Assembly: GCF_900156825.1 (NCBI RefSeq)
Contig: NZ_FTOV01000002.1
Span: 496,001 to 560,000 of the forward strand
DNA from: Chryseobacterium gambrini
GTDB lineage: Bacteria > Bacteroidota > Bacteroidia > Flavobacteriales > Weeksellaceae
Direction: 5' to 3'
Length of the DNA: 64,000 nt
The notes beneath the pieces were generated by a model that was not told the DNA's origin, did not search any database, and saw only the letters and a program-made list of their open reading frames with translations. Position 1 is the stretch's first letter. Each line of letters begins with the position of its first letter. A program made the position numbers and the translations under genes. Positions 17,185-27,439 of this stretch are shown in pieces.

Positions 17185-18492
17185 TTAAATTCTTTCAATA
17201 TCCGCTCCGATTGCTTTCAGTCTTCCGTCGATATTTTCATAACCTCTGTCAATCTGTTCAATATTGTGAATAATAGATTTTCCTTCCGCGGAAAGGGCAG
17301 CAATTAACAGTGCATTTCCTGCTCTGATGTCAGGAGAAACCATCGTCGTTCCTCTCAGCGGAGTTTCCTGATTTAGCCCGATTACCGTTGCTCTGTGCGG
17401 GTCGCAAAGAATGATCTGCGCTCCCATATCGATCAGTTTATCTACGAAGAACAATCTGGATTCAAACATTTTCTGATGAACCAGCAGACTTCCTTTTGCC
17501 TGAGTTGCTACCACCAGAATAATCGATAACAAATCCGGAGTAAATCCTGGCCAAGGTGCATCGGAAATCGTTAAAATAGATCCGTCGATAAATTTTTGAA
17601 TTTTATAATTTTCCTGAGCTGGAATAAAAATATCGTCATTGCTCTGCTCAAGCTGAATGCCTAATTTTCTGAACGTATTCGGAATAACACCAAGCTGATT
17701 CCAGTTTACGTTTTTAATGGTAATTTCAGATTTCGTCATCGCAGCAAGACCAATCCATGAACCGATTTCCACCATATCCGGAAGCATCGTATGCTCCGTT
17801 CCGTGTAGATGCGAAACCCCTTCAATCGTTAACAGGTTGGACCCGATTCCTGAAATATTAGCTCCCATTCTGTTCAGCATTTTACAAAGCTGCTGAAGAT
17901 ACGGTTCGCACGCCGCGTTATAAATTCTGGTTTTTCCTTTTGCCAAAGCGGCAGCCATCACGATGTTGGCTGTTCCTGTTACAGAAGCCTCTTCAAGCAG
18001 AATAAACTTACCGTTGAGTTCTTTCGCTTTTAATGAATAAAAGAATTCTTCCTCATCATAATGAAATTCGGCACCCAGTTCTACAAGTCCCTGAAAGTGA
18101 GTGTCTAATCTTCTTCTTCCTATTTTATCGCCTCCCGGAGTCGGCATATACGCTTCACCGTATCTCGCCAACATTGGTCCCATCAACATGATCGAACCTC
18201 TCAGTTTTGCGCCGTCTTTTTTAAACTCGTTTGATTTTATATAATCAAAATTTACTTTATCAGCTTTGAAAGTATAATCGCCGTGTCCGTTTTTGGTAAC
18301 CTGTACACCAAAGTCGCCCAGAATCTCAATTAATCGATTAACGTCGTGGATATCGGGAATATTTTTAATTCTGACTTCCTCATCTGTCAACAAAACAGCA
18401 CAAAGAATCTGAAGAGCTTCGTTCTTAGCTCCCTGTGGAGTAATTTCACCTTGCAGTCTTTTTCCTCCTCTTATTTGAAATGTTCCACTCAT
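17185..18492 (-). CDS. murA: UDP-N-acetylglucosamine 1-carboxyvinyltransferase
   Basis: A 435-residue enzyme for the first committed step of peptidoglycan synthesis: transfer of enolpyruvate from PEP to UDP-GlcNAc. It shows GGKRLQGEITPQGAKNEALQIL (substrate Lys/Asn), RRLDTHFQGLVELGAE, and the C-terminal PDIRAGNALLIAALSAEGKSIIHNIEQIDRGYENI. The usual active-site Cys of MurA is normally in a PGGxxIGxRP(V/I)DxH context. Here the loop reads PTPGGDKIGRRRLDTH with no Cys, so this looks like an Asp-type, fosfomycin-tolerant variant, an inference from that loop. It starts 2 bases after the DUF4290 stop. Confidence 0.95.
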   Translation of the reverse strand: MSGTFQIRGGKRLQGEITPQGAKNEALQILCAVLLTDEEVRIKNIPDIHDVNRLIEILGDFGVQVTKNGHGDYTFKADKVNFDYIKSNEFKKDGAKLRGSIMLMGPMLARYGEAYMPTPGGDKIGRRRLDTHFQGLVELGAEFHYDEEEFFYSLKAKELNGKFILLEEASVTGTANIVMAAALAKGKTRIYNAACEPYLQQLCKMLNRMGANISGIGSNLLTIEGVSHLHGTEHTMLPDMVEIGSWIGLAAMTKSEITIKNVNWNQLGVIPNTFRKLGIQLEQSNDDIFIPAQENYKIQKFIDGSILTISDAPWPGFTPDLLSIILVVATQAKGSLLVHQKMFESRLFFVDKLIDMGAQIILCDPHRATVIGLNQETPLRGTTMVSPDIRAGNALLIAALSAEGKSIIHNIEQIDRGYENIDGRLKAIGADIERI

Positions 18493-18494
18493 GT

Positions 18495-19163
18495 CTACTT
18501 TCTTTTATTATGATTGTTGTTGTTATTGTTGTTGTGCCTTCTTTTGTTGTTTTGGTTGTTTCGGTTGTTATTCCTGTTGTTATTGTTATTATTTCGGTTA
18601 TTATTATTGGTCGTGTAATAGATTTTGCTCTTCTCAAGAGAATCTATTCCGGTAAGATCCAGCCTGTTTTCCGAAAGTTCTTTCAGGTGACGGAAGATTA
18701 CATCGTCCGTTACGTGTTCTTTATTATAGACATTGTAAGATTTCTTCATATTGTTGGCAATCACCTCGATCAAAGCTTCTTTTTCGTCGCCCTGTTCAAG
18801 TTCGATGGCTTTTTCAATTAACTGAAGAATACTTTTCCCGTAAAATTTAAAATCACCCTGAAGTTTTGGATATTCCATTCTCTTCGGTTTTTCTTCAAGT
18901 TCTTCTTTCGTAGGAAAAGGGTAGGGAGAATCTACATCCAATTCATGATTAGCTAAAATATAGAGATGATCCCAAAGTTTATGTTTATAATTTTCTTCGT
19001 CTCGCAGCTGCGGGTTTCTCTGACCCATAAAATCAATGATCGCCATTGCCATTTCGCTTCTCTCTTCTTTTGTAGGAAGCTCTTTACAACGTTCAACCAA
19101 CTGTTGTATAATTCTGCCGTATTCCGGCAAATGAAGCTGAGTTTTTTGGGTATTGTATTCCAT
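18495..19163 (-). CDS. DUF4290 protein with an Asn-rich tail
   Basis: A 222-residue protein. Residues 1-180 are the DUF4290 domain (LPEYGRIIQQLVERCKELPTKEER, IIDFMGQRNPQLRD, KLWDHLYILANHELDV). The last 40 residues are almost only Asn with scattered Arg/Lys and encode a low-complexity basic tail. ATG 19163 was chosen over TTG 19172 because the -7 box covers the latter. Synteny with murA, 2 bases apart, is typical of flavobacteria and suggests a cell-wall-linked role, but none is proven. The tail is encoded by GTT/ATT-type simple repeats and is likely variable between strains. Confidence 0.88.
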   Translation of the reverse strand: MEYNTQKTQLHLPEYGRIIQQLVERCKELPTKEERSEMAMAIIDFMGQRNPQLRDEENYKHKLWDHLYILANHELDVDSPYPFPTKEELEEKPKRMEYPKLQGDFKFYGKSILQLIEKAIELEQGDEKEALIEVIANNMKKSYNVYNKEHVTDDVIFRHLKELSENRLDLTGIDSLEKSKIYYTTNNNNRNNNNNNRNNNRNNQNNKRRHNNNNNNNHNKRK

Positions 19164-19169
19164 AGTCTG

Positions 19170-19177
19170 CAAATATA
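19170..19177 (-). promoter_or_regulatory. -7 promoter box of DUF4290-murA
   Basis: On the minus strand this reads TATATTTG, ending 6 bases before ATG 19163. The message would be leaderless or nearly so. Confidence 0.6.
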
Positions 19178-19354
19178 TGGAATAATGGAAAAATTGTACC
19201 GAAAATCTTAAAAGTTTATGATTTTTTAATGAATCTTCCGAATAACGATTTGAAGGGATTTGTTGGATAATATTAAAATTATTTCACTTGGTTTAGAATT
19301 TATTTCAATAAAATTGTATTTTAGTTGATACTTTAATAATTTAAAATTTTTAAC

Positions 19355-20791
19355 ATGAAAAAAACACACATTTTACTCTCATTGCTGGCTTTAGGCATTT
19401 TGAGTTCTTGCCAGAACAATGATGAGATCGTCAATGAAAACTCTAAACAGTTAGAGATTCATGATAAAATTGTGAATGTCACCAATCATGACGGGCGCCC
19501 TTTCAGTACAGGAGCGGGAGTTTCTTCCACCTCAAAATTTGTTGCCGGACCGGGTGGAAGCGTCCTTATGCAGGGATTTTACTGGGATGTTCCCGATGGC
19601 GGAAACTGGTGGAATACCGTAAAAACCAAAGTAACCGACTGGTCGAATGCAGGAATTGGAGCGATATGGCTTCCTCCGTCTTCAAAAGCCCAGAACGGAG
19701 CCTATTCTATGGGGTACGATCCGACGGATTACTACGATTTCGGAAATTTTAACCAGAACGGAAGTGTGGAAACACGTTTCGGATCAAGAGCGGAACTGGA
19801 AGCTCTGATTACAAAAGCTCATGACGAAAATATGCAGGTGTACGCCGATATTGTCATCAATCACAACAGTGGTGGTCAGTCGGAAGCGAATCCTTACACA
19901 GGAACCAGTACCTGGACCAATTTTTCGGGAGTAGCATCGGGAAAATTTCCAAGAAATTACAACGATTTTTACAAAAATTCTTACGGTAATAATGATGAAG
20001 GTGCTTTTGGCGGTTTTCCGGATCTTTGCCATGCCAATCCTTATGTGCAGAGCTGGCTTTGGGAAAGAGATGATTCTGTTGCTAAGTATTACAAAAACGT
20101 TATGAAGTTTGACGGATGGAGATTCGATTATGTAAAAGGTTTCGGACCATGGGTGGTGAATAAATGGAATGCGAATGTAGGCGGATTTTCTGTGGGAGAA
20201 TTATGGGATTCTAATGTAAATACGCTGGAATGGTGGGCAAATAATGCCAACAGTTCGGTTTTTGATTTTGCAGCCTATTATAAAATGGATGAAGCATTTG
20301 ATAATAATAATTTGAATGCTTTGAATGATGATATGATGTGGAAAAGAAATCCTTTTAAAGCGGTTACTTTTGTTGCCAATCACGATACAGACATCATTTA
20401 CAATAAAATGTTGGCATATGCTTATATCTTAACCCATGAAGGATATCCTACGATTTTCTACAGAGATTATGAAGAATGGCTGAACAAAGAAAGATTAAAC
20501 AATCTGATCTGGATTCACAATAACAAAGCTACCGGTACAACTTCTATTCTTTATACCGATAATGATGAGTATATCGCAAGAAGAAACGGCTACAACGGAA
20601 ATCCGGGATTGGTAGTTTACATCAACAATTCTTCGACGTGGCAGGAAAGATGGATTCAGACGAACTGGGCAAGTCAGCAGATTAAAGATTTTACAGGAAG
20701 TTCAAGCTGGTATCCTACAACTCAGGGCGACAAATGGGTGAAAATTCAATGCGCTCCGAAGTCTTATTCTGTCTGGTCTTTGAACCAGTAG
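19355..20791 (+). CDS. Alpha-amylase (GH13), lipoprotein
   Basis: A 478-residue glycoside hydrolase with a lipobox (LGILSSC, Cys about residue 19), so it is probably anchored on the envelope. GH13 motifs: DIVINHNSGG (region I), GWRFDYVKGF with nucleophile Asp near 257 (region II), VGELWD with acid/base Glu near 282 (region III), and FVANHDT with Asp near 344 (region IV). It ends with an all-beta C-terminal domain. It should cleave internal alpha-1,4 bonds in starch-like glucans. No SusC/SusD pair lies nearby, so it is a stand-alone enzyme rather than part of a polysaccharide locus. Confidence 0.95.
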   Translation: MKKTHILLSLLALGILSSCQNNDEIVNENSKQLEIHDKIVNVTNHDGRPFSTGAGVSSTSKFVAGPGGSVLMQGFYWDVPDGGNWWNTVKTKVTDWSNAGIGAIWLPPSSKAQNGAYSMGYDPTDYYDFGNFNQNGSVETRFGSRAELEALITKAHDENMQVYADIVINHNSGGQSEANPYTGTSTWTNFSGVASGKFPRNYNDFYKNSYGNNDEGAFGGFPDLCHANPYVQSWLWERDDSVAKYYKNVMKFDGWRFDYVKGFGPWVVNKWNANVGGFSVGELWDSNVNTLEWWANNANSSVFDFAAYYKMDEAFDNNNLNALNDDMMWKRNPFKAVTFVANHDTDIIYNKMLAYAYILTHEGYPTIFYRDYEEWLNKERLNNLIWIHNNKATGTTSILYTDNDEYIARRNGYNGNPGLVVYINNSSTWQERWIQTNWASQQIKDFTGSSSWYPTTQGDKWVKIQCAPKSYSVWSLNQ

Positions 20792-20811
20792 GATTCGACA
20801 ATTTAAAATGA

Positions 20812-20841
20812 AAAGACTGCTTTTTTGAAAAGGCAGTCTTT
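20812..20841 (+). terminator. Terminator after the alpha-amylase gene
   Basis: AAAGACTGC and GCAGTCTTT arms form a stem around TTTTTTGAAAAG. The T-rich right side lies between convergent genes. Confidence 0.75.
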
Positions 20842-20874
20842 GTTTATTCGTGAGAAAAGTAACTTAAATACAAA

Positions 20875-21288
20875 TCAAACTTCAATAAATTTTTTCCTTT
20901 CATCCGGAGTCGGCAGATAACATTTCTGATTTGCCAGTTTCATTCTGTTTTTTGAAATCAGATCATAAATTATATCACTGAAAAATCCGGGAATGATTTT
21001 TCCGATGGCTGAAAGTTTATAAATTCCGCCTAAAATATTGGCAATTTGCAGAACCGCATTGGATTTTTCAAGATAATAATGATTTGGTTTCCACAAATAA
21101 AGCGTGTTGAAGACTTCCGTATTTAGTTTTCTTTCGGTTAAGAATTGTTGCCCGAAATCCGATTGCAGGGAAGCAAAAAGAAATCTGTTGTTGTGATCTC
21201 TTTTAAGAATCCACTGTACCCAGAAATTGCAGACTCCGCAATCGCCGTCAAAAAATACAATATGTTTCCCCATGCATTTTTCCTCCAT
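20875..21288 (-). CDS. DCC-family (DUF393) thiol-disulfide oxidoreductase-like protein
   Basis: A 137-residue protein with the family motif VFFDGDCGVCNFWVQWIL at the N-terminus, in which DxDCxxC gives a thioredoxin-like CxxC, and a C-terminal DLISKNRMKL. The family is predicted to act in thiol chemistry; substrates are unknown. A second Met five codons in (21273) is an alternative start. It lies 11 bases after the haem-binding gene on the same strand, so the pair is probably one operon with redox or cytochrome-linked function. Confidence 0.88.
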   Translation of the reverse strand: MEEKCMGKHIVFFDGDCGVCNFWVQWILKRDHNNRFLFASLQSDFGQQFLTERKLNTEVFNTLYLWKPNHYYLEKSNAVLQIANILGGIYKLSAIGKIIPGFFSDIIYDLISKNRMKLANQKCYLPTPDERKKFIEV

Positions 21289-21299
21289 GATTTTTGGTT

Positions 21300-21761
21300 T
21301 TAAAGAGCCATTTTTCTTTCGGTTTCCGCTTTTTCTTTTTTGAAGTAATCTACTAATATTTTTCTTTGCGCATCGGTAAGTTTCGCATCCTGATGTCCGA
21401 TATAATACGATTCAAGAGGCATTTCTTTCTTTTCGACCATCTCTATGCATTCATCAAGCTTATGAACCTGCTGTTTGGGAAGATAAGTCGCAAAAGTAGA
21501 GAAATTAAGCTCTTTTCTTCCTTCATCAATATGGTTTTTTAGAATCCATGAGGCAGGAGCAATATTAGAATACCACGGATATCTGGACTCGTTGGAATGG
21601 CAGTCGTAGCAGGAATTATTAATCAGTTGTGCCACTTCGGACTGTGTGTTTTTGATCTTTAAAAAATCCATTCCGGGAGTCGGAGCCGGATTGGTTTTAT
21701 CAATTGGGAAAAACTGGATGATGATAAAAGCGACAAGAATTACAACCAATATTTTTTTCAT
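21300..21761 (-). CDS. Haem-binding domain protein (mono-haem, membrane-anchored)
   Basis: A 153-residue protein with an N-terminal membrane anchor (ILVVILVAFIIIQFFPI) and a CYDCHSNESRYPWYSNIAP motif. CxxCH binds covalent haem, and the SxxTxYPWYxxIxP context marks the PF14376-type haem-binding family. It ends in a lysine-rich helix. Members are periplasmic and are thought to bind haem c, possibly in electron transfer. It is upstream of the DCC protein and divergent from katG. Confidence 0.88.
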   Translation of the reverse strand: MKKILVVILVAFIIIQFFPIDKTNPAPTPGMDFLKIKNTQSEVAQLINNSCYDCHSNESRYPWYSNIAPASWILKNHIDEGRKELNFSTFATYLPKQQVHKLDECIEMVEKKEMPLESYYIGHQDAKLTDAQRKILVDYFKKEKAETERKMAL

Positions 21762-22016
21762 TGCTAAAATTTTATGTTTTCTGAATAGATAAAGGTACTT
21801 AAATTTCAGATAAATAAAAAGGATAAAATTCAGGAAATCTCACCACTGTCTTGAATTGTTCTAAATATGATTTTTAACGGCTGAAGATTATTTAAATTAA
21901 AGTAAAAAATGCTTAACTTAATTGAATGATTAATTTTTTGGAATTGTAAATAGCTGCAAAACAGTATTTTGATTTTAATTATTGTTTTTAACTATCGTAA
22001 AAATATTTTCAATAGA
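21762..22016. other. Intergenic region between divergent genes
   Basis: An AT-rich stretch between the haem-binding gene and katG. No gene was seen. A loose ATTGT...ACAAT dyad just downstream (about 22016-22037) lies between the katG -33 and -7 elements and could be a peroxide-regulator site, but it matches no consensus exactly. Confidence 0.35.
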
Positions 22017-22047
22017 TTGTATTTATATAATAACAATGGTAAGTTTG
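22017..22047 (+). promoter_or_regulatory. Promoter of katG
   Basis: TTG at 22017-22019 and TAAGTTTG at 22040-22047 are 20 bases apart, fitting the Bacteroidota -33/-7 pattern. The ATG follows 47 bases later. Confidence 0.65.
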
Positions 22048-22064
22048 CATTGTTCATTCAGTAA

Positions 22065-24374
<2,310 letters not shown>

Positions 24375-24400
24375 TTTAATTATTTAACATAATATTTAAA

Positions 24401-24427
24401 AAGACAGCCAATTTGGTTGTCTTTTTG
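24401..24427 (+). terminator. Terminator after katG
   Basis: AAAGACAGCCAA and TTGGTTGTCTTT pair with one G-T and run into TTTTTG. Confidence 0.85.
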
Positions 24428-24481
24428 TGTTTTAAATGTATTTTTATTGGTTTAAAATTAGGATTTGTGTAATAAAGATAT

Positions 24482-24489
24482 ATTTTTGT
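24482..24489 (+). promoter_or_regulatory. -7 promoter box of the 24509 gene
   Basis: TATTTTTG matches TAnnTTTG, 19 bases before ATG 24509. Confidence 0.5.
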
Positions 24490-24508
24490 TAAAAAAACAA
24501 ATTCTAAT

Positions 24509-25111
24509 ATGATAAGAAAATTATTTCCTGCCTTACTATTGGTAGGTTCTTTTAGTTACGCTCAAATCGGTATCAACGGTGAAAATCCAAATGCCACATT
24601 GGATGTTATTGGCAATCCGGGAGATCCATTCAAATTTGACGGGATTATTGCCCCGAGAATTACAGGAGATCAATTGAGAGCAAAAAATTATACTGCATCA
24701 CAAAACGGAGCAATTGTTTTCGTTACACAGGAAGATACAGCTCCTGCAGGACAGACCATAGATGTTACGGCTTCCGGATATTACTATTTTGACGGAAATT
24801 CTGGGAAATGGATCAAGCTGATCTCTGCTGCAGCTTCACAAAAAATCAGGACATTATCAACCGGAACTGTTGCAGACGACGATTATACCGTTTTAATATC
24901 TGGAGATGTTACTTTACCATCTGCAACTTCGTCGAACAGAGGAAAGGTCTATCAACTCATCAACGATACTGCAGGAAATGTAACGGTAAATGGTTTATTC
25001 AGAATCAACGGAGGCAATTTTTCTAACTATGGATTAAATAACAGCAATCTGGGAAGAGGAATTGTAGTGCAGAGTACGGGATCGGCTTGGGTAATTACTT
25101 CAAGATATTAG
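24509..25111 (+). CDS. Exported protein of unknown function
   Basis: A 200-residue product with a signal peptide (MIRKLFPALLLVGSFSYAQ). The mature start IGINGENPNATLDVIG is a motif common in flavobacterial surface proteins. The rest is beta-rich with G/N/T turns. No type IX sorting tail is visible; the protein ends WVITSRY. It is monocistronic with its own -7 box and terminator. It may be a surface or extracellular protein. Function unknown. Confidence 0.8.
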   Translation: MIRKLFPALLLVGSFSYAQIGINGENPNATLDVIGNPGDPFKFDGIIAPRITGDQLRAKNYTASQNGAIVFVTQEDTAPAGQTIDVTASGYYYFDGNSGKWIKLISAAASQKIRTLSTGTVADDDYTVLISGDVTLPSATSSNRGKVYQLINDTAGNVTVNGLFRINGGNFSNYGLNNSNLGRGIVVQSTGSAWVITSRY

Positions 25112-25133
25112 TATCTTTATTTTGTCTGTGAAA

Positions 25134-25165
25134 AAAGCCGGTTTAATTTTCCGGCTTTATTTTTA
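25134..25165 (+). terminator. Terminator after the 24509 gene
   Basis: AAAGCCGG and CCGGCTTT arms around an AT loop, followed by ATTTTTAT. Confidence 0.85.
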
Positions 25166-25235
25166 TGATTACTGAAGATTTTTAAAAATCTGATATTGTA
25201 TAAGCTTTAGTCGCTACAACTTAATCTTAAAATAT

Positions 25236-26930
25236 TTACGATACTCTTTTTAGTCTTATTTCCTCTTTTCGTTTTTTGAGAAAATCAGCAGGTCGAATGC
25301 CATTTTGTTCATAAAATAAATTTGAAAAACTTTGCCGATTGCTAAAACCACAGGCAAGTGCTATATCTTCTACAGAGTATTTTTGCCAAAGTTTATTATT
25401 GTATATTTTTTCTGTTGCGTAATCTATTCTTAATTTATTGATATAAGTATTGAAATTACAGCCCTGATATTCATTCATAAATTGTGAAATATAAGTTGCA
25501 TTGGTTCCAAACTCTATTGCAAGTTTTCCAGCAGTAATTCCTTTTTCAAGAAAGCCATTATTTTTTTCAAAATCAGAGAATTTACTTTTAAGAAGCTGAA
25601 CTGTTTTTATTTCTATCTTTGAGTTCTTTTCGGTAAGTTTATTAAGATCTGCATTTTCTTTTATTTTTGTATTCTTTGAACTGATTTTTTCTAACAGCTC
25701 CTCATATTTAATCTGAATTTCTTTTTTCTTTCTCAGCCAATATGCTAAAAATAATATAAGAACTAAAATTACGACGAAGCTGAATATGAGTAAAAACTTT
25801 CCGAAAGAATTGGTTTTTTCAAGATTTGATTGAGCTTCAAGTAAAGATTTTGTATCGTAGTCCCGGTGTATACGATTGGAAAGATATTTAAAATCTGTGG
25901 AGATGATGCTGTCTGCTTTTAGCAGTTGCTTGGTATAATATAATTCTTCTTTTGGTTGGTTTTTATTTCTGTAAAATGTAATAAGTTTTTCGTAATTGTT
26001 TCTTAATTCAGGAAGAATAAACTGGTATTTATTGAAGATAGAATCTACTTTCTTATAATCAGAAAGAGCTTTTTCAGTATTTTTTAGTTCATCATAAGCA
26101 GATCCCCGATAGTAGTAAATGACAGATGCAAAGGTGTAATCATTAATTTTTATGAATTCAGGCAGTGCTTTGTTAAATATTTGAATGGAATTTAGATAAG
26201 ATTTTTTATTAAATTCTGTAATGGCTTCACTTTTATAGAAATAACTTTTTTCGAGATTGAAAAAAGAATCTTTTGGAAGAGCATCTAATCCTTCTTTTAT
26301 AAGTTTTTCAGATTCAGTATAATTTCCCAGTTGCTGGTAACAGACAATCATTTGATGTAAGCAATTGAGATAGCCTTTTTGATGATTCTTGATAAGATTA
26401 GGGTGTATATTTGCTTTTATTTTTGATTTAAAATAGACATTACATGACTTAAATAATTGTAATGCTTCTTCATAATACCCCAGATAGCTTTTTACAACAC
26501 CAATATGGTATAGATTTTGGTATTTTAGAAATTCATCATCTGTATTTTTTGTATACTCATATGCCTTCAAATATTCATTCAGAGCTGGTTGAAATTTTCT
26601 GTAGGTAAAATAATATACAGCTCCTTTACTTATATATGAACTGCCAATAAGATCAGAATTTCCAGATAATTTTGCAGCAGAAATAGCACTGTCTGCATAT
26701 TCTATTTTTTTGTTTGGTGAATATCTTATAGCATCATCATAAGCCTGAAACAATTCTGCATAATTTTTTTCTTTTTTTGCTTTCGATATGTAGATGTTGA
26801 GATAATGAAAAGCTTTTTGATCATTCTCTTCATATATCCAATATTTATTTCTTAACGCAGAATAATAATCCTGTGCTGACAGTTGACAGATTGTAAAAAA
26901 AACAAAAAAGCTGAAAATAGTTTTATTCAT
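25236..26930 (-). CDS. TPR-sensor transcriptional regulator with AraC-type DNA-binding domain
   Basis: A 564-residue one-protein sensor. It has an N-terminal signal (MNKTIFSFFVFFTICQLSAQ), about 350 residues of TPR-like helical repeats, a membrane helix near residues 380-400 (LLIFSFVVILVLILFLAYWL), a coiled region, and a C-terminal AraC-type HTH (GTNATYISQFMNEYQGCNFNTYINKLR and VEDIALACGFSNRQSFSNLFYEQNG). The TPR part should lie outside the inner membrane and the HTH inside. ATG 26930 was preferred to an upstream Met because the signal peptide begins there. It is divergent from the RiPP-like cluster and is its best regulator candidate. Confidence 0.85.
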   Translation of the reverse strand: MNKTIFSFFVFFTICQLSAQDYYSALRNKYWIYEENDQKAFHYLNIYISKAKKEKNYAELFQAYDDAIRYSPNKKIEYADSAISAAKLSGNSDLIGSSYISKGAVYYFTYRKFQPALNEYLKAYEYTKNTDDEFLKYQNLYHIGVVKSYLGYYEEALQLFKSCNVYFKSKIKANIHPNLIKNHQKGYLNCLHQMIVCYQQLGNYTESEKLIKEGLDALPKDSFFNLEKSYFYKSEAITEFNKKSYLNSIQIFNKALPEFIKINDYTFASVIYYYRGSAYDELKNTEKALSDYKKVDSIFNKYQFILPELRNNYEKLITFYRNKNQPKEELYYTKQLLKADSIISTDFKYLSNRIHRDYDTKSLLEAQSNLEKTNSFGKFLLIFSFVVILVLILFLAYWLRKKKEIQIKYEELLEKISSKNTKIKENADLNKLTEKNSKIEIKTVQLLKSKFSDFEKNNGFLEKGITAGKLAIEFGTNATYISQFMNEYQGCNFNTYINKLRIDYATEKIYNNKLWQKYSVEDIALACGFSNRQSFSNLFYEQNGIRPADFLKKRKEEIRLKRVS

Positions 26931-27080
26931 TCCTTTTTTAATTTGTTTTTCATGGAATTCTTTTTTCACTTCAAATGTAATTATTTTAATATAATAAAAG
27001 TTTACATAGATATAAAAATGTTTTTTACTGATGATAATAAATCACTGATGATTAGAGTAATAAACAGAGGAAATGTAAAA

Positions 27081-27114
27081 ATTATAAAAATTTTTACGTA
27101 ATAATTTTTATAAT
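27081..27114. promoter_or_regulatory. Perfect 12-bp inverted repeat between the regulator and the peptide cluster
   Basis: ATTATAAAAATT (27081-27092) and AATTTTTATAAT (27103-27114) are exact complements with a 10-base spacer. The site lies in the 289-base gap between the divergent TPR/AraC regulator and the lipoprotein gene, so it may be an operator. Its AT-only arms make chance occurrence less unlikely. Confidence 0.45.
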
Positions 27115-27219
27115 CTTACCCACAACTATTTGTGAAACAGGGTGTACTCTTTTAATATTGCTAAAAATAATCGATGACTTTCGGCCGGAAATTATCAACC
27201 AAAAAAATATTGAAAAAGT

Positions 27220-27438
27220 ATGAAATTCAAAATCACTATAATCTTACTTGGGCTTTTTTGTGTGTTGTTAAATTCTTGCAGGGAAACTGAAGATCTAAAT
27301 TATCCAAATACTGTTTCAGATAATATTACTTTACAAAAGGATAGTAAAAAAGAAAAAGACTCTAGTGAAAACCAAAAGGATCCTCCAATAAAAGGAACTC
27401 ACTGGAAAACTCAAAGTGTAGGTTCCGCTGAAAAATAG
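27220..27438 (+). CDS. Small putative lipoprotein
   Basis: A 72-residue product with a lipoprotein signal (ITIILLGLFCVLLNSC, Cys about residue 20). The mature part is short, polar and charged (DSKKEKDSSENQKDPP). It lies one base before the outer-membrane receptor gene, so the two are certainly translated from one message. It is probably an accessory to that receptor. No family was recognised. It opens the putative RiPP operon. Confidence 0.75.
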   Translation: MKFKITIILLGLFCVLLNSCRETEDLNYPNTVSDNITLQKDSKKEKDSSENQKDPPIKGTHWKTQSVGSAEK

Positions 27439-27439
27439 A

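Noticed and set aside
22016..22037. PerR or OxyR operator upstream of katG
   Set aside because: The ATTGT...ACAAT dyad is loose and matches neither consensus exactly; kept only as a note.
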